DNA from: Dryomyza anilis
Lineage: Eukaryota; Arthropoda; Insecta; Diptera; Dryomyzidae
Length of the DNA stretch: 64,000 nt
Direction: 5' to 3'
Assembly (NCBI GenBank): GCA_951804985.1
Contig: OX638130.1
Span: forward strand, 102,483,700 to 102,547,699
The translations under genes and the position numbers were made by a program. Below, piece after piece: positions 11,438 to 21,703 of the stretch. Position 1 is the stretch's first letter. Each line of letters starts with the position of its first letter. A model generated the notes under the pieces. It saw nothing but the letters and a program-made list of their open reading frames with translations. It was not told the DNA's origin and searched no databases.

Positions 11438-11540
11438 TAGTAAAAAATGACAGAGGTACAAAAAACTGTTTAAGTATTTAACACTTTCATGTCTGAGTTT
11501 AAACTCCAAGAGTTGCCAAGGTACTACCAAATAATAATAA

Positions 11541-12394
11541 GAAAATAATAATAATAATAATAAGAAAATGTAAATCTGTCAATTGGTATTTCAACTTTAA
11601 AAATATATAAATTACTTTTTATAATAAAAATCAACGAACTTGAAATTTTAGATTTTCATAAATATTTATTTGATGACTTTGAGTTCTACAACGACGATAC
11701 AGATGTCTGAAAGATGTCTTTAAGTTATCTTTTAAATCTTATTGATGTCCGAAAGTTGTCCGAAATGTTACGATAAAAATGTCTTTTTGTAAAACAAATG
11801 ATTGAACAATAGTTGTTAGTTTTATATGAGGTATTTTAACATAGTCGGCTAACAGGACACAATGGATCATGCCCAATTTAAATATCAGGGAACTTACGTG
11901 TACATGTTATCTAACTTCGAAGTTTCATTGATATACCTCTACTAGTTTTCCTGCAATCGTGATTTCAACAGACAGACAGATATCAGTAGGTGGACGCAAA
12001 TGCATTTGAAACCCACTTCAAGACATTCGTTTTATTTCAAAACATTTAATGTCGTCGACACTAAGCTTGAAAATAAAATGAATGAATTGCTCTCAACAAC
12101 AAAACACTAGTAGTAAAACAAAAATAATGTCGTTTTGGTCAGGATATAGCCTCACAAAATCCTTATTTATAATTCAGTAAGTTGACCAAATCCAAAGATA
12201 TTTTATATACGTGATAATAATTGATGAATAAACCAAAATAAGAAATAATAAACAAAATTAAATTTGACTAATTTTTAATTCAATTCAATTTAAATTCAAA
12301 AAATTGATTTCTCAACATTTTTTAAAATGCACATTCGCCCCTTTGGCATACAGTGACGATATATTCGACATCAAAGTTAGATTTGTCCAAGACA
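11541..12394. other. Spacer between the palindrome arms
   Basis: Non-coding and AT-rich. A short AAT/AAG microsatellite-like stretch lies at 11530-11570. A fragment at about 11821-11985 (with CAATCGTGATTTCAACAGACAGACAGA) resembles the foldback element at 21704-22866. No gene is visible. Confidence 0.6.
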
Positions 12395-13761
12395 GGTTTT
12401 ATTTTTATTTTTGGTATTATTTGGTAGTACCCTGGCAACTCCTGGAATTTAAACTCAGGCATGGAAGTGTTAAATATTTAAACACTTTTTTTCTACCTCT
12501 GTCATTTTTTACAACGCTCTGAAAAACGTTGTAGAGCGTATTCAATGAATTTCGTCACAATACGAAAAACAAATAGCTAGAGATAAAAAATATAAACAAA
12601 CGTTTATTAACGTTACAGCTGTTGCTTGGGTTAAACGTTTTAGCAACGTATACGACGAGTATATTGTGTAAAAAATACTGATTGTGTCGTGTGTAAAAAT
12701 AGATTTTTTGCAAAGATGCGATTTGTGCAAGATGTGAGAATGATTCTGAAGAAATATTAATACACTCTCGAAGATTTACAATTCCAAAAAGTTTTAAAAA
12801 GCAATTACACGTGAAAAATAACAGTTCTATTTGTAGTTTATTTGAAAATAGTGCATTTCAAGAATTATTAATATGTTAAATTGGTGAATTTAGTGAATAT
12901 TAAATGATAAAATATATAAAAATATTAAAATATGTAAAAATATTAAAATATATCAAAATATTAAAATATTCAAATTTTAGATACTAATAATATAATAGAA
13001 ATAATAAAATAATTAGTTTTAAAATAGAGACAGTTGTATGTTGAATTTTAACGTCTATGTCTAGAAGAACCTGGTGGCTGAAAATTTTACAAAAGTCAAT
13101 TGGGGAAGCCGAAACACGAAATATTATTTGAAAATCAGATGAAAAACACATGGAACAAACAAGTAGAAGAAAAGAAACACCAAAAGTAGATGAATTTATT
13201 AACAATAAATAAATGTTGAAGTATGTTTGTCCCACATTGAGCAAAGAAGCTAGTAGTATATTAACTGAAAACTCTTTCAAATGTTCTCAAAATTGATGAT
13301 TTCTGATTAATTTTAAATGGCGAATATTTCTAAAATTCTTTCTTATGATCAACAAATATTATTGTTAGATCAACAAAAATAATTGTTAGATCAACAAAAT
13401 TAAATTCCCGAAAAGGGGATCCAATTTCATCTAGGTTGGCCAAATGGTTCTATCTAAATATTCGGTATTTAAAAATGATTGTTTTAAAATGATATCTAAA
13501 ATGCAAATAAGTAAAAGGTATCAATTATAAGTTTTGCATAAGTTTAAATTATACGTTTTCTGACATTTGTCAATTTGCCATATCATACCTCTGGAAATTT
13601 TACGAAGGTATACTATAGTTCTCTTCATACAGCACAATGTATTACACAATATTGTGGAATTCAAATATCTGCACTTATGCGAAACTCTCTCCCGTCACAG
13701 TACGATGGAAAACAATTTAAATTTCTGGATTAAAAAATCAAAACAAAAAGCTCAATTCGTG

Positions 13762-13855
13762 TGAGTCAACAGTGAGTGTACATGGTCTGATGAGGGCGGC
13801 GTAAGTCCCCTAAACGTTTACCAACGTTTCCCTTGGTCAAACGTTGGAAAACGTT
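13762..13855 (+). promoter_or_regulatory. Upstream regulatory block of copy 2: TGAGTCA and four AACGTT sites
   Basis: TGAGTCA is at 13762-13768. AACGTT starts at 13813, 13823, 13840 and 13850, again 10-17-10 bp apart, about 95-140 bp upstream of the predicted start site. The arrangement matches copy 1 although the intervening bases differ in places. Confidence 0.7.
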
Positions 13856-13917
13856 TGTGCTCTACATGCCAAAGCCGAGCGAAACAAATAGATAACGATC
13901 CACGAAGAGCCTATGAG

Positions 13918-13954
13918 TATAAAAGCGACGAGCGGCGCTAAAATGCCAGCAGTG
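13918..13954 (+). promoter_or_regulatory. Core promoter of RS/His-rich copy 2 (TATA box + initiator)
   Basis: TATAAAAG at 13918-13925 is followed by GCAGTG at 13949-13954 with the predicted +1 A at 13951, 33 bp from the first T of the TATA box as in copy 1. The initiator is one base off TCAGTG. The 5' UTR would be about 144 nt. Confidence 0.75.
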
Positions 13955-14094
13955 CCTACGTAGCTTTCGAGCAATAGCACACAGTGAAGCAAATAAGTAA
14001 AATATAAATAAAAAATAAGCAAAACGAACGAAAATAAAGAGAACAAGTGTTAATTGTGACAGTTTAAATAGCGAAAACTATATCGAACAGAATT

Positions 14095-16131
14095 ATGTCC
14101 GAAAGTGAGACCGCAATTATCGTTGGTGAGGTAATGCCAATGACTGACGATTGCGAGGTTTGCTCCGATCAAGAGCAACCACAAACATCGAGCCAGGCAC
14201 AGGAGCAGCAGAAACAGAAGAAAGAGACCATGGTCTCCACGAAGCAGCTGCACAAGGCCATCAAGAGCGCAAATAGGGCTCAGGCCATGTTAGAGCAGGC
14301 TTTGGAACAGTTGGCACTACAACTAGCAACTGGCGAAAGAAAGGAGAAAGAACATCACCATGGCAAGAAGCACCACAAGGGTCGTGGTAGAGGACGCAAG
14401 GATCGTGCGCGTTCTCGCTCACGTTCGCGCTCACGTTCACGCTCTCAATCGAAAACTCGTGGTGCTCAACGTGATACTAGCAGCGGTACAAGTGATGGCA
14501 CCAGCGGTACCAGCTCAAGTTCGAGCAGTGACAGCAGTCGCTCACCATCTGTGTGCATTATTGGCAAGTATCATGATGGTCATGAACGTCGTCGTCATCA
14601 TCATCATATGGATCGCTCAAGAGATGGATCACGTGCACGCTCACGCGGTCATTCGCGTGGACACTCGCGTGGTCATTCGCGTGGTCACTCTCGTGGTCAC
14701 TCGCGTGGGCACTCACGTGGACACTCGCACACACGTGTTCACAAGCATTTGAAGCATGCAGGTCATGGCCATGGTCATGGTCATCACGGTCATCGTCATG
14801 GTCATCGTAGCATCGCTGGGGGCGCCTGTGATTATGCTCAGTTTTTTCATGGGGGCCATCGCAAATACGCAGCGATCAACCGTCACCACTCGCGATCACA
14901 CTCTAGAGGGAGGCATCATGATAAGACACAGCGCTCCGTCAGTCGATCCCACTCGCGCTCTCATTCACGAATTCGCGATTGTGGATCTAACAAGCGACAT
15001 GGAGGACATGGTCATGGAGGACGCAATGTAAGTCGCTCAGACTCACGATGTGGCTCACGTTCAAAATCCCGTTCTGTTTCACGTTCCGGATCGCGTTCAG
15101 GCTCACGAGCAGTTAACCGCTGTCCGTGCAAACCACACAAAGGCCATGGAGCACGTCATCAATCTCGCTCACACTCACGCTCTGTTTCACGATCTCAATC
15201 TCGATCAGTGTCACGCCATCACTCGCACACGCGCAAATGTCATGCACATGGACATAAACATGCTGACAAACATCATGGACATAGACGTCACCATGGACAT
15301 CATGAAGGACATCATCATGGACGTGTTGCAAGTCGAAATGGTTCACGCGCTGGCTCACGTTCTGCCACTCGTGCAGGTTCTCGTGCCGGCTCGCGTTCCA
15401 GATCACGTTCCGGCTCACGAGCTAATAATCGTTGTCCTTGCAAGCCACGAAAAGGGCATGGAGCCTGTCAACGTTCCCGTTCGCACTCACGATCACTGTC
15501 ACGCGATCACTCGCACTCCCGCAAACACCACGCTCATGGTCATGCAGGCAAACACCATGGACATCGACGTCGTCATGCTAGTCGTTCTCGTTCTCGCAGT
15601 CATACTCGTGTTCATCGTCATGGCAAACATCACGGACATGCTGGACACTCGAGCCGCATGCATTCTCGCTCACGTTCCCGCTCAAACTCGCGATCAGGCG
15701 CTCCAAAATCTTGTCCATTCATGATGCGCGCCCGATCTTGTCCATTTCCAGGACCATTAGAACATCATCCATTCTTTCAACGTTTCATGTCACGTGGTGG
15801 GTGCAGAAGTCGTTCGCATTCTCGTGAAGCTCATCGTGGCGGTAAACATGAACATACACATGTTCGTGAGCATGGGCATACACATAAGCATGCACATCAT
15901 GGACACAGGCATGGACATCATTTACATAAGCAGCAGGATCATGAGCGTAAGCATTGTCATGGTCGAAAACATGATATTGATTCTCGTCACGGTTCTCGTT
16001 CTGGCTCACGTTCTGGCTCACGTTCTGGTTCACGTTCTGGGTCTCGGTCTGGCTCACGCTGTGTGCGTAAAGAGGGTAAATGCTGCCCTTACGCTCAATT
16101 TGGCCGGGCATACAGTTGGCCTAGATTCTAG
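14095..16131 (+). CDS. RS/His-rich repetitive protein, copy 2 (678 aa, intronless)
   Basis: Close paralogue of the product encoded at 7267-9303 and also 678 aa, although internal repeats have gained and lost units (for example a shorter GHGHGHH run and a different set of GSRS units near the C-terminus). The same landmarks occur in the same order: VGEVMP head with CEVC, helix with STKQLHKAIKSANRAQAMLE, (RS)n, seven RGHS units, CDYAQFF, two CPCK(P)xKGHG modules, CPFPGPLEHHPFFQRF and a CCPYAQFGRAYSWPRF end. The arms differ in non-coding sequence but the frame is intact in both, which argues for selection or gene conversion. The gene has its own TATA promoter; AATAAA occurs at 16364-16369. Function unknown; a structural or chromatin/RNA-associated role is conjecture. 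Confidence 0.85.
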   Translation: MSESETAIIVGEVMPMTDDCEVCSDQEQPQTSSQAQEQQKQKKETMVSTKQLHKAIKSANRAQAMLEQALEQLALQLATGERKEKEHHHGKKHHKGRGRGRKDRARSRSRSRSRSRSQSKTRGAQRDTSSGTSDGTSGTSSSSSSDSSRSPSVCIIGKYHDGHERRRHHHHMDRSRDGSRARSRGHSRGHSRGHSRGHSRGHSRGHSRGHSHTRVHKHLKHAGHGHGHGHHGHRHGHRSIAGGACDYAQFFHGGHRKYAAINRHHSRSHSRGRHHDKTQRSVSRSHSRSHSRIRDCGSNKRHGGHGHGGRNVSRSDSRCGSRSKSRSVSRSGSRSGSRAVNRCPCKPHKGHGARHQSRSHSRSVSRSQSRSVSRHHSHTRKCHAHGHKHADKHHGHRRHHGHHEGHHHGRVASRNGSRAGSRSATRAGSRAGSRSRSRSGSRANNRCPCKPRKGHGACQRSRSHSRSLSRDHSHSRKHHAHGHAGKHHGHRRRHASRSRSRSHTRVHRHGKHHGHAGHSSRMHSRSRSRSNSRSGAPKSCPFMMRARSCPFPGPLEHHPFFQRFMSRGGCRSRSHSREAHRGGKHEHTHVREHGHTHKHAHHGHRHGHHLHKQQDHERKHCHGRKHDIDSRHGSRSGSRSGSRSGSRSGSRSGSRCVRKEGKCCPYAQFGRAYSWPRF

Positions 16132-16445
16132 AAGCAACGCAAAACAGTATTGAAACAATAACATAATTGGTATTGTTTCGAAAGGTTATTTATAAAACAA
16201 AACCGAAAAAGTTTATATTCAAGCTCTTTACCAAAATATGTCAAACCAAAAAAAAAAAAAAACGAACAAAAATAATTATTATAAATTGTACGATCTAGTA
16301 CGATTAACATGAAATTTATTCATAAGTATATTATTACTTAAAACAAAAAAAAACAAAAAACGAAATAAAAAAAAGAAAACCCAAACAAAATGTCTTTTAT
16401 TTATATTATTTATAAGTTGTTTTTATATTGTCTTTCATAAAAATA

Positions 16446-16860
16446 GAATTACTTTTCCTTTAGGATAAAAGAAACCATCGGTTCTAAAAAGTTTAGGATG
16501 CATTTATTACGGATATTTACCTAAACAAATTCCAAAACAACTTCGTTGAAAATTTTCACGTTCTTAATCGGGATATAAGCCATATTGCGATATGCCTTAT
16601 ATGTGTTAATTTAAAAAATTAGTTGCAGTGAATTATATTTACTTTTATCGAGAAGCACTTGCTATCCACTCTACTTTATTCATTTTATTAATTTATAATA
16701 AATCATGTTCACTTTATTTCAAATTTTTTACAATAAAATTTCATTTTCTAAAGTAGAGTTTTTTGATTCTGTGAATTTAATTGTGATCAATTTGAATTTA
16801 TGTAAAGTGCACATAATTTCTTTAAAACTTTTAAATAAAAATAAGTGAACTTTGATATTC
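16446..16860. other. AT-rich gap between copies 2 and 3
   Basis: Nothing recognisable. From about 16860 the sequence resumes weak similarity to the upstream flank of copy 2 (CTGGATTAAAA, then GCTCATTT, TGAGTCAATAGTGAGTG). Confidence 0.4.
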
Positions 16861-16967
16861 CCGGTGAAACGATCCAAAAACACAATAATACTCTGGATTA
16901 AAATATCACAAACAAACTGCTCATTTGGTATGAGTCAATAGTGAGTGTCGCGGGCCTCATAAACAAA

Positions 16968-18062
16968 ATGAAGACCGAAAATGATGTGAATGTCGTGGGC
17001 GAAGTAATGCCATTGACTGACCATTGTGCGGTTTGCTCAGATCAAGACCAACCGCAAATTTCCAGTCAGAAGTTGCTGCAGGAGCAGCAGACAGAGAAGA
17101 ATAAGGCAATTGTATCCAAGAAGCAGCTGCAGAAGACTCTGAATATATTTGAGCATGTCTGGGAACAGTTGGGACTACAACTAGCAAATAACGACAGGAA
17201 GAAGAAAGAACATCACCATAGCAAGAAGAGCCACAAGGGTCTTGGTAGAAGACGCAATAAGCGTTCTCGTTCACGTCGTCATCATAATATGGATCGTTCA
17301 AGAGACGGATCACGTGCTCGCTCACGCGATGTATACTCGCGTAGTCAATCGAGAGAACATTCGCGTGGTCACTCGCACACTCGGTTGAAAGATCATTTTA
17401 AGCATTCATATCACGGTCATCATCACGGTCAATGTCATGGCCATCGTGTGGGCGCCTGTGGTTATGCTCAGTTTTTTCAACACGCCACCAACCGCCACCA
17501 CTCGCGATCGCACTCTAGAAGAAGGCAGCACGATAAGATACATATCCATGGACGCAGTATAAGTCGCTACGGCACACGATGTGGTTCACGTTCAAGATGC
17601 CGTTGTGGTTCACGTTGCGGATTGCGTTTTGGCTCACGAGCAGTTAACCACTGTCCATACAAGCCACACAAAAATCGTGTAGCACGTTATCAATTTCGCT
17701 CTCACTCACGCTCTGTCTCGCGATCTCATTCTCGATCACTGTCACGCCATCACTCTTGCATATGTCATGCACATGGACAGAAACATGCTGACAAACATCA
17801 TGGACATCGACGTCACCATGGACATTATCATGAACATTCACATATTTGTGAGCACAGGCATCACGAGCATTCACATATTTGTGAGCATGGACATAAGCAT
17901 GCTGATCATAGACATGAGTATAATGACCATGAACGTATATCTTTCCATCATGAAATGGCAAACCTTACTGAAGAGAAATGTCAAAAGAGCGGCAAGAAAT
18001 ATGGCGTCGTTTGCTGTCCCTGTCGCTCTACTTTTGCAGCGTCCCTGTTGAAAAACCCTTGA
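16968..18062 (+). CDS. RS/His-rich protein, copy 3 (364 aa): diverged, promoterless, MITE-fused C-terminus
   Basis: The first ATG aligns with the start of copies 1 and 2 (MKTENDVNVVGEVMPLTDHC). The helix, a shortened RS run, one RGHS unit, CGYAQFF and one CPYKPHK module follow, so roughly half of the repeats are missing. The frame stays open for about 320 homologous residues. From about residue 324 (near 17937) the coding sequence runs into a MITE and ends KKYGVVCCPCRSTF...LLKNP with a TGA in the element. The conserved head, core repeat, Cys-rich tail and YAQF terminus of the other copies are therefore partly replaced. Upstream, homology jumps from the TGAGTCA flank straight to the start codon, so TATA, initiator and AACGTT cluster are gone. 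It is either a decaying pseudogene or a gene using another promoter. Confidence 0.6.
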   Translation: MKTENDVNVVGEVMPLTDHCAVCSDQDQPQISSQKLLQEQQTEKNKAIVSKKQLQKTLNIFEHVWEQLGLQLANNDRKKKEHHHSKKSHKGLGRRRNKRSRSRRHHNMDRSRDGSRARSRDVYSRSQSREHSRGHSHTRLKDHFKHSYHGHHHGQCHGHRVGACGYAQFFQHATNRHHSRSHSRRRQHDKIHIHGRSISRYGTRCGSRSRCRCGSRCGLRFGSRAVNHCPYKPHKNRVARYQFRSHSRSVSRSHSRSLSRHHSCICHAHGQKHADKHHGHRRHHGHYHEHSHICEHRHHEHSHICEHGHKHADHRHEYNDHERISFHHEMANLTEEKCQKSGKKYGVVCCPCRSTFAASLLKNP

Positions 18063-18098
18063 AAAAAATTTTGTAGCGCTCTTATTGAAAAAAACATT
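17937..18098 (+). mobile_element. MITE fragment (AAGGGTTTTTCA family) forming the 3' end of copy 3
   Basis: Sequence from CTTTCCATCATGAAATGGC to GTTGAAAAACCCTTG, plus a tail with GTAGCGCTCTTATTGAAAAA, matches the right half of the element at 26484-26824. Its left terminal repeat is absent here, so the copy is truncated at the junction with the gene. Confidence 0.8.
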
Positions 18099-18730
18099 TT
18101 ATTAGAAAATGTTCTTCGGAAACAAATCAATCGAGTTTCCCGTCATGTGAACATTTAGTGTCAAATTTGCTCACATTTTATTTTTATGTGAAAACATGAA
18201 ATTTTAGATTTTTAGTAATTGATTGCAGAAATAAAGTAGTTTAAAATGTGCAAATAGTTAAACAAAAATTTATTTCGACTACTTGGATGATGGAAACTTG
18301 CTAAAATCGCTATGAAAATTTAACTATTTCAGTACCTACTGTCGTTAGCATTTAAAAAATAAATTAAAAAATAAAATTACATTCGTTTTGTATTTGCAGT
18401 CATTTTAAAATGTCAAATAGAGTACGTTCAATCAATAAAATTGAAAACAAATTTAATTTTTACTTCGAAATTTGGCATTTAATATTGAAATTGAGAGGAA
18501 AACAATGTTGCGTTGTTTTATAAATGTTTTCCGTTCCTCGGAAAACTTGATTAGATTTTATTTTCCGTCGGAAGGAGAACAATCCGACGAGCTTCCGTTC
18601 ATCGGCAACCTCGATTGGGCTGATTTAATATTTAAAGTATGCTTATTCTTATTGCATACTCAGTTTTTTGATTTTACGTAGAGTTTTTGAGAAAAAAATA
18701 GGGTCAAAAAAGACAAATTTTCAGTATTTT
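18099..18730. other. AT-rich intergenic stretch; one weak exon-like segment
   Basis: Mostly anonymous. The segment 18505-18637 (ATG to a possible donor AAA|GTATGC) is more GC-balanced and reads MLRCFINVFRSSENLIRF and then on for 26 more residues. It could be a first coding exon but nothing else supports it. Confidence 0.25.
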
Positions 18731-20220
18731 GTACACTCTTAAAAAAAAATAGCTGTCCCAAACATAATTTTGCAGGCATTAACATGTATGTTTGGAATTT
18801 TATGTAAACATTATGTATAATTGACTGATAAATCATTGGTAAACAGGGTTGTATTGAGGCTAGAACAGTGTTGTAATGAGCTCCGACTTACATTATAATA
18901 TCCTGGAAACATTTTTATGTTGCCCCTTAAAATGGGGTATGTTCTAATAGAAACATAATAATGACTACATTCAATCAAAATAAATATTTGAAGCGAAACA
19001 TAAAATGTTCAAAATAAAACATGATTTGGAACGACCTGAATATAAATATGTTTCCAGAGAAACATATCTGTTGTTTCAATTTAACAAGTAGTATGTTTGC
19101 ATAAAACATATCTACATATTTTTGGAGGAAATCGTGAAAATAAAAATAAAATATTGTTTTTATTTTTATTAATTTTTATTATAAATCATTAAATATGCAC
19201 AGTGGGAATTTATAATATTTGAATCCATATATAAATGTTTAAATACGTTAATAAATAATTGGTTTGAAACTGCAAGTACAAGTCTCAATACAGCACATAG
19301 CGTGGGCAAAGATTTCGCGGAGGCTGCCGAATTATGTTTGAAAATAGAAGCACTGATTTTTTTAGTTGTGGTTTTTATGATGAACCATATTTTTAGAAAA
19401 ATATTCAGGAACAATTAAATTATATACTGTACTATTAAACTACATACTATTATATTTTTGTTACTATTTGTACTTTTTGTAACATAATATGTATATTTTT
19501 TTTTTAATTTACAAATGACGAACACGTTTTCTCAACGAACAACAAAAGACACGTAGGCAGAATATGGCGATCACCGAGAGCAAACTTCGTATACAAGAAG
19601 AATGTTGCAGGAATACTTTTATTTACATCTAATTTCATTTTTTTTTGTTTGTTTTAAAACATTAGTATGTTTAAAAGGAACAATATATACTTCAAACGAT
19701 GACAAAATAGACCTTGGTAGAAAAATCTGCTCAACGAGTGCCAACTTCGTATACAAGAAGAATGTTGCAAGAATACATTTATTTAAATTCAATATATTTT
19801 TTGTTTGTTTTTAAACATCAATATGTTCAAACGATGGCAAAAGATTGCGTAGGTAGAAAATGCTGCGAAACCTTGACAACTTCGTCTGTCGATAACTAAT
19901 CGAATAAAGACGAACGTTGCGAACATACGTTTTATTTAGATTTGAATAGCATTTTCTGTTTGTTTTGAAACATAGTTATAACCAAGTAAACTGCCAAGTA
20001 GTAGTATATTCAAATACAATTAAAATTTTATGTTTGTATTGTGACATATTTATGGTAAATTTGAAAGATTCTTCTATAATGTTTACACTTAGTAATATGA
20101 TTTTAATCTGAACAATAACAAATTGAATTTCGATTGTAATTTAATTACACTTCATTAATTACACTTCATGTATTTCGTATTTCGTATTAATTTCGTATTT
20201 TTTTTTTAATATTCAAACAA
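18731..20220. repeat. AAACATA/TATGTTT-rich repeat region with a ~160-bp tandem repeat
   Basis: AAACATA or TATGTTT recurs very often between 18731 and 20090. Inside, three related units near 19575, 19737 and 19870 share CAACTTCGTATACAAGAAGAATGTTGC-type sequence and a following TTTGTTTGTTTT-AAACAT segment, period about 160 bp. It is probably an old non-autonomous element; ends not fixed. Confidence 0.5.
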
Positions 20221-21703
20221 ATCTTTTCTATCCGTGTATGTAAAATATTCAAGCATTTTAAATTTAATTTTTTTTTAACGGAAGATAGAGCATATTTTAA
20301 AAATGAGCAGTGATACAAAAAAGTTATTAATTTTCGTCGTTAGCTTGAACTATGTACTACACAACCATAAATCCATATATTATTTATCATTAGATCCAAA
20401 AATGCTAAAAAAATCGTCTAAAAATATTCTAAAAAAAACAATATTTTTCGAGTTTAGATTCAAATATCTTAAAATCCTATCGTAATAATGGTATTTGTCG
20501 GTATACTGTAATTAGTCTTGACAATTGAAAGAAAAATTGCTTTTACAGTTTTTTGGAAATATAGTTGTGTAAGGGACTGTATTTTTTTCAATTCTAAAAA
20601 GTGGCAATTTTCTTAAAAACGTTAAGTAATAGAAACAAAAAATGAGTATGCAGTCAAAAACAGCAACCACGAATTATAAAGAATTGGCGTATTTGCTGTT
20701 CATGATAAACATTGTTTCTCGTTTTAATGAGTTGTATAATCAATGATTGCTTAGAAAATAATGCGATATCGATGTAAAAAATACTTAAATATCGTCCTTG
20801 TCATCAAATTCTAAAGTACTAGAAATTTAAAAAATTATAAGCGATAAAGCGAAATCAAACTTTTTTTTATTTTCGTCCAGGCATCGATGGTCTCCGAGAC
20901 ATGGCATACTGGGAATAATTATTTTTTTTGGAAAAATTATGTGAAAAATAAATTTTGATTAAATTTTAAATTTGTATTGAATATTTACAATTTAATTAAA
21001 ACTAAAATAAAAGAATTAAAAAATAATTTTATTTGAAAATACCGATTATTAAAAAGAATTGAAGTTTTATTTAAATGAGAATGCAGAAACTAATTAAGTT
21101 AAAAAAAATAATTGAATGTGCAATTTTCTTGAAATAGTAAATAAATATTTACTATTGTTTTGCACTACCCCATGGTTTTGTAAGTATTCCGAGGCATATA
21201 TTATATGCAACTTTGATAACGTTATCGTAATTTCTCGATCATATATAATACTGTGAGTTTATTAAGAGTTTTTGCAAATTTTGTAACTATTTTGTTTATT
21301 TGTTTATTAAAAATCGATTGGCATTTGAAGATAAGTAATTACGTGAGGTTTATTTTGTTTTGGTATTTTTTTGTTGTTGTTGTTGCTTTAAAATACAAGG
21401 TGTCATTAGAGTGACTAATGGCACTATTTTGATGATATTACTAAATGTATAGCTATTTTAAGGTTTGTGAACAAATGCATAGATCAATCAGTATATTATG
21501 ACATAGCAAAAGAAAGGATTATAATGTTATAGAATATGGTATTAATATTGCATAAAAAAAATGTTAAACAGAAAATAATATAAAAGTGAAAAAATAAAAT
21601 TAACTTGGATTCTGTTTTGCATTTTTGTTAATTAGCATGTGACATTCAGTTATATCGTGAATAATTTATGCCTTCCGAAAATATGTGTAGGTATTGATAT
21701 TTT
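20221..21703. other. AT-rich region with a terminal fragment of the 44-kb foldback family
   Basis: Around 20510-20750 the order ATTAGTCTTGACAATTGAAA, then GAGTATGCAGTC, then AATTATAAAGAATTGGCGTA parallels the right arm of the element at 44098-45226. The rest shows no gene or repeat I can name. Confidence 0.5.

Larger units (their letters stand above)
6964..11540. repeat. Left arm of a ~9.5-kb imperfect palindrome
   Basis: This arm is the inverted counterpart of 12395-16445. Matching marks include GACATTTT/ATAAATAATATAAAT near the outer end, the whole RS/His-rich gene and its promoter, paired TTTTGTTGATCTAACAATTA words near 10032-10075, and the inner end (AACTCC...GGTACTACCAAATAAT). Without the 374-bp MITE at 11064-11437 its length is close to that of the right arm. 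It arose by inverted segmental duplication of one gene plus flanks. Confidence 0.88.
12395..16445. repeat. Right arm of the ~9.5-kb imperfect palindrome
   Basis: Inverted partner of 6964-11540. The two arms carry small indels relative to each other but keep colinear order through gene, promoter and upstream flank. The outer boundary near 16445 is set by the last shared word (GTCTTTCATAAAA against TTTTATGAAAGAC). Confidence 0.88.

Noticed and set aside
7267..16131. Classical SR splicing factors
   Set aside because: There is no RRM or other RNA-binding domain; RS dipeptides alone do not justify the name.
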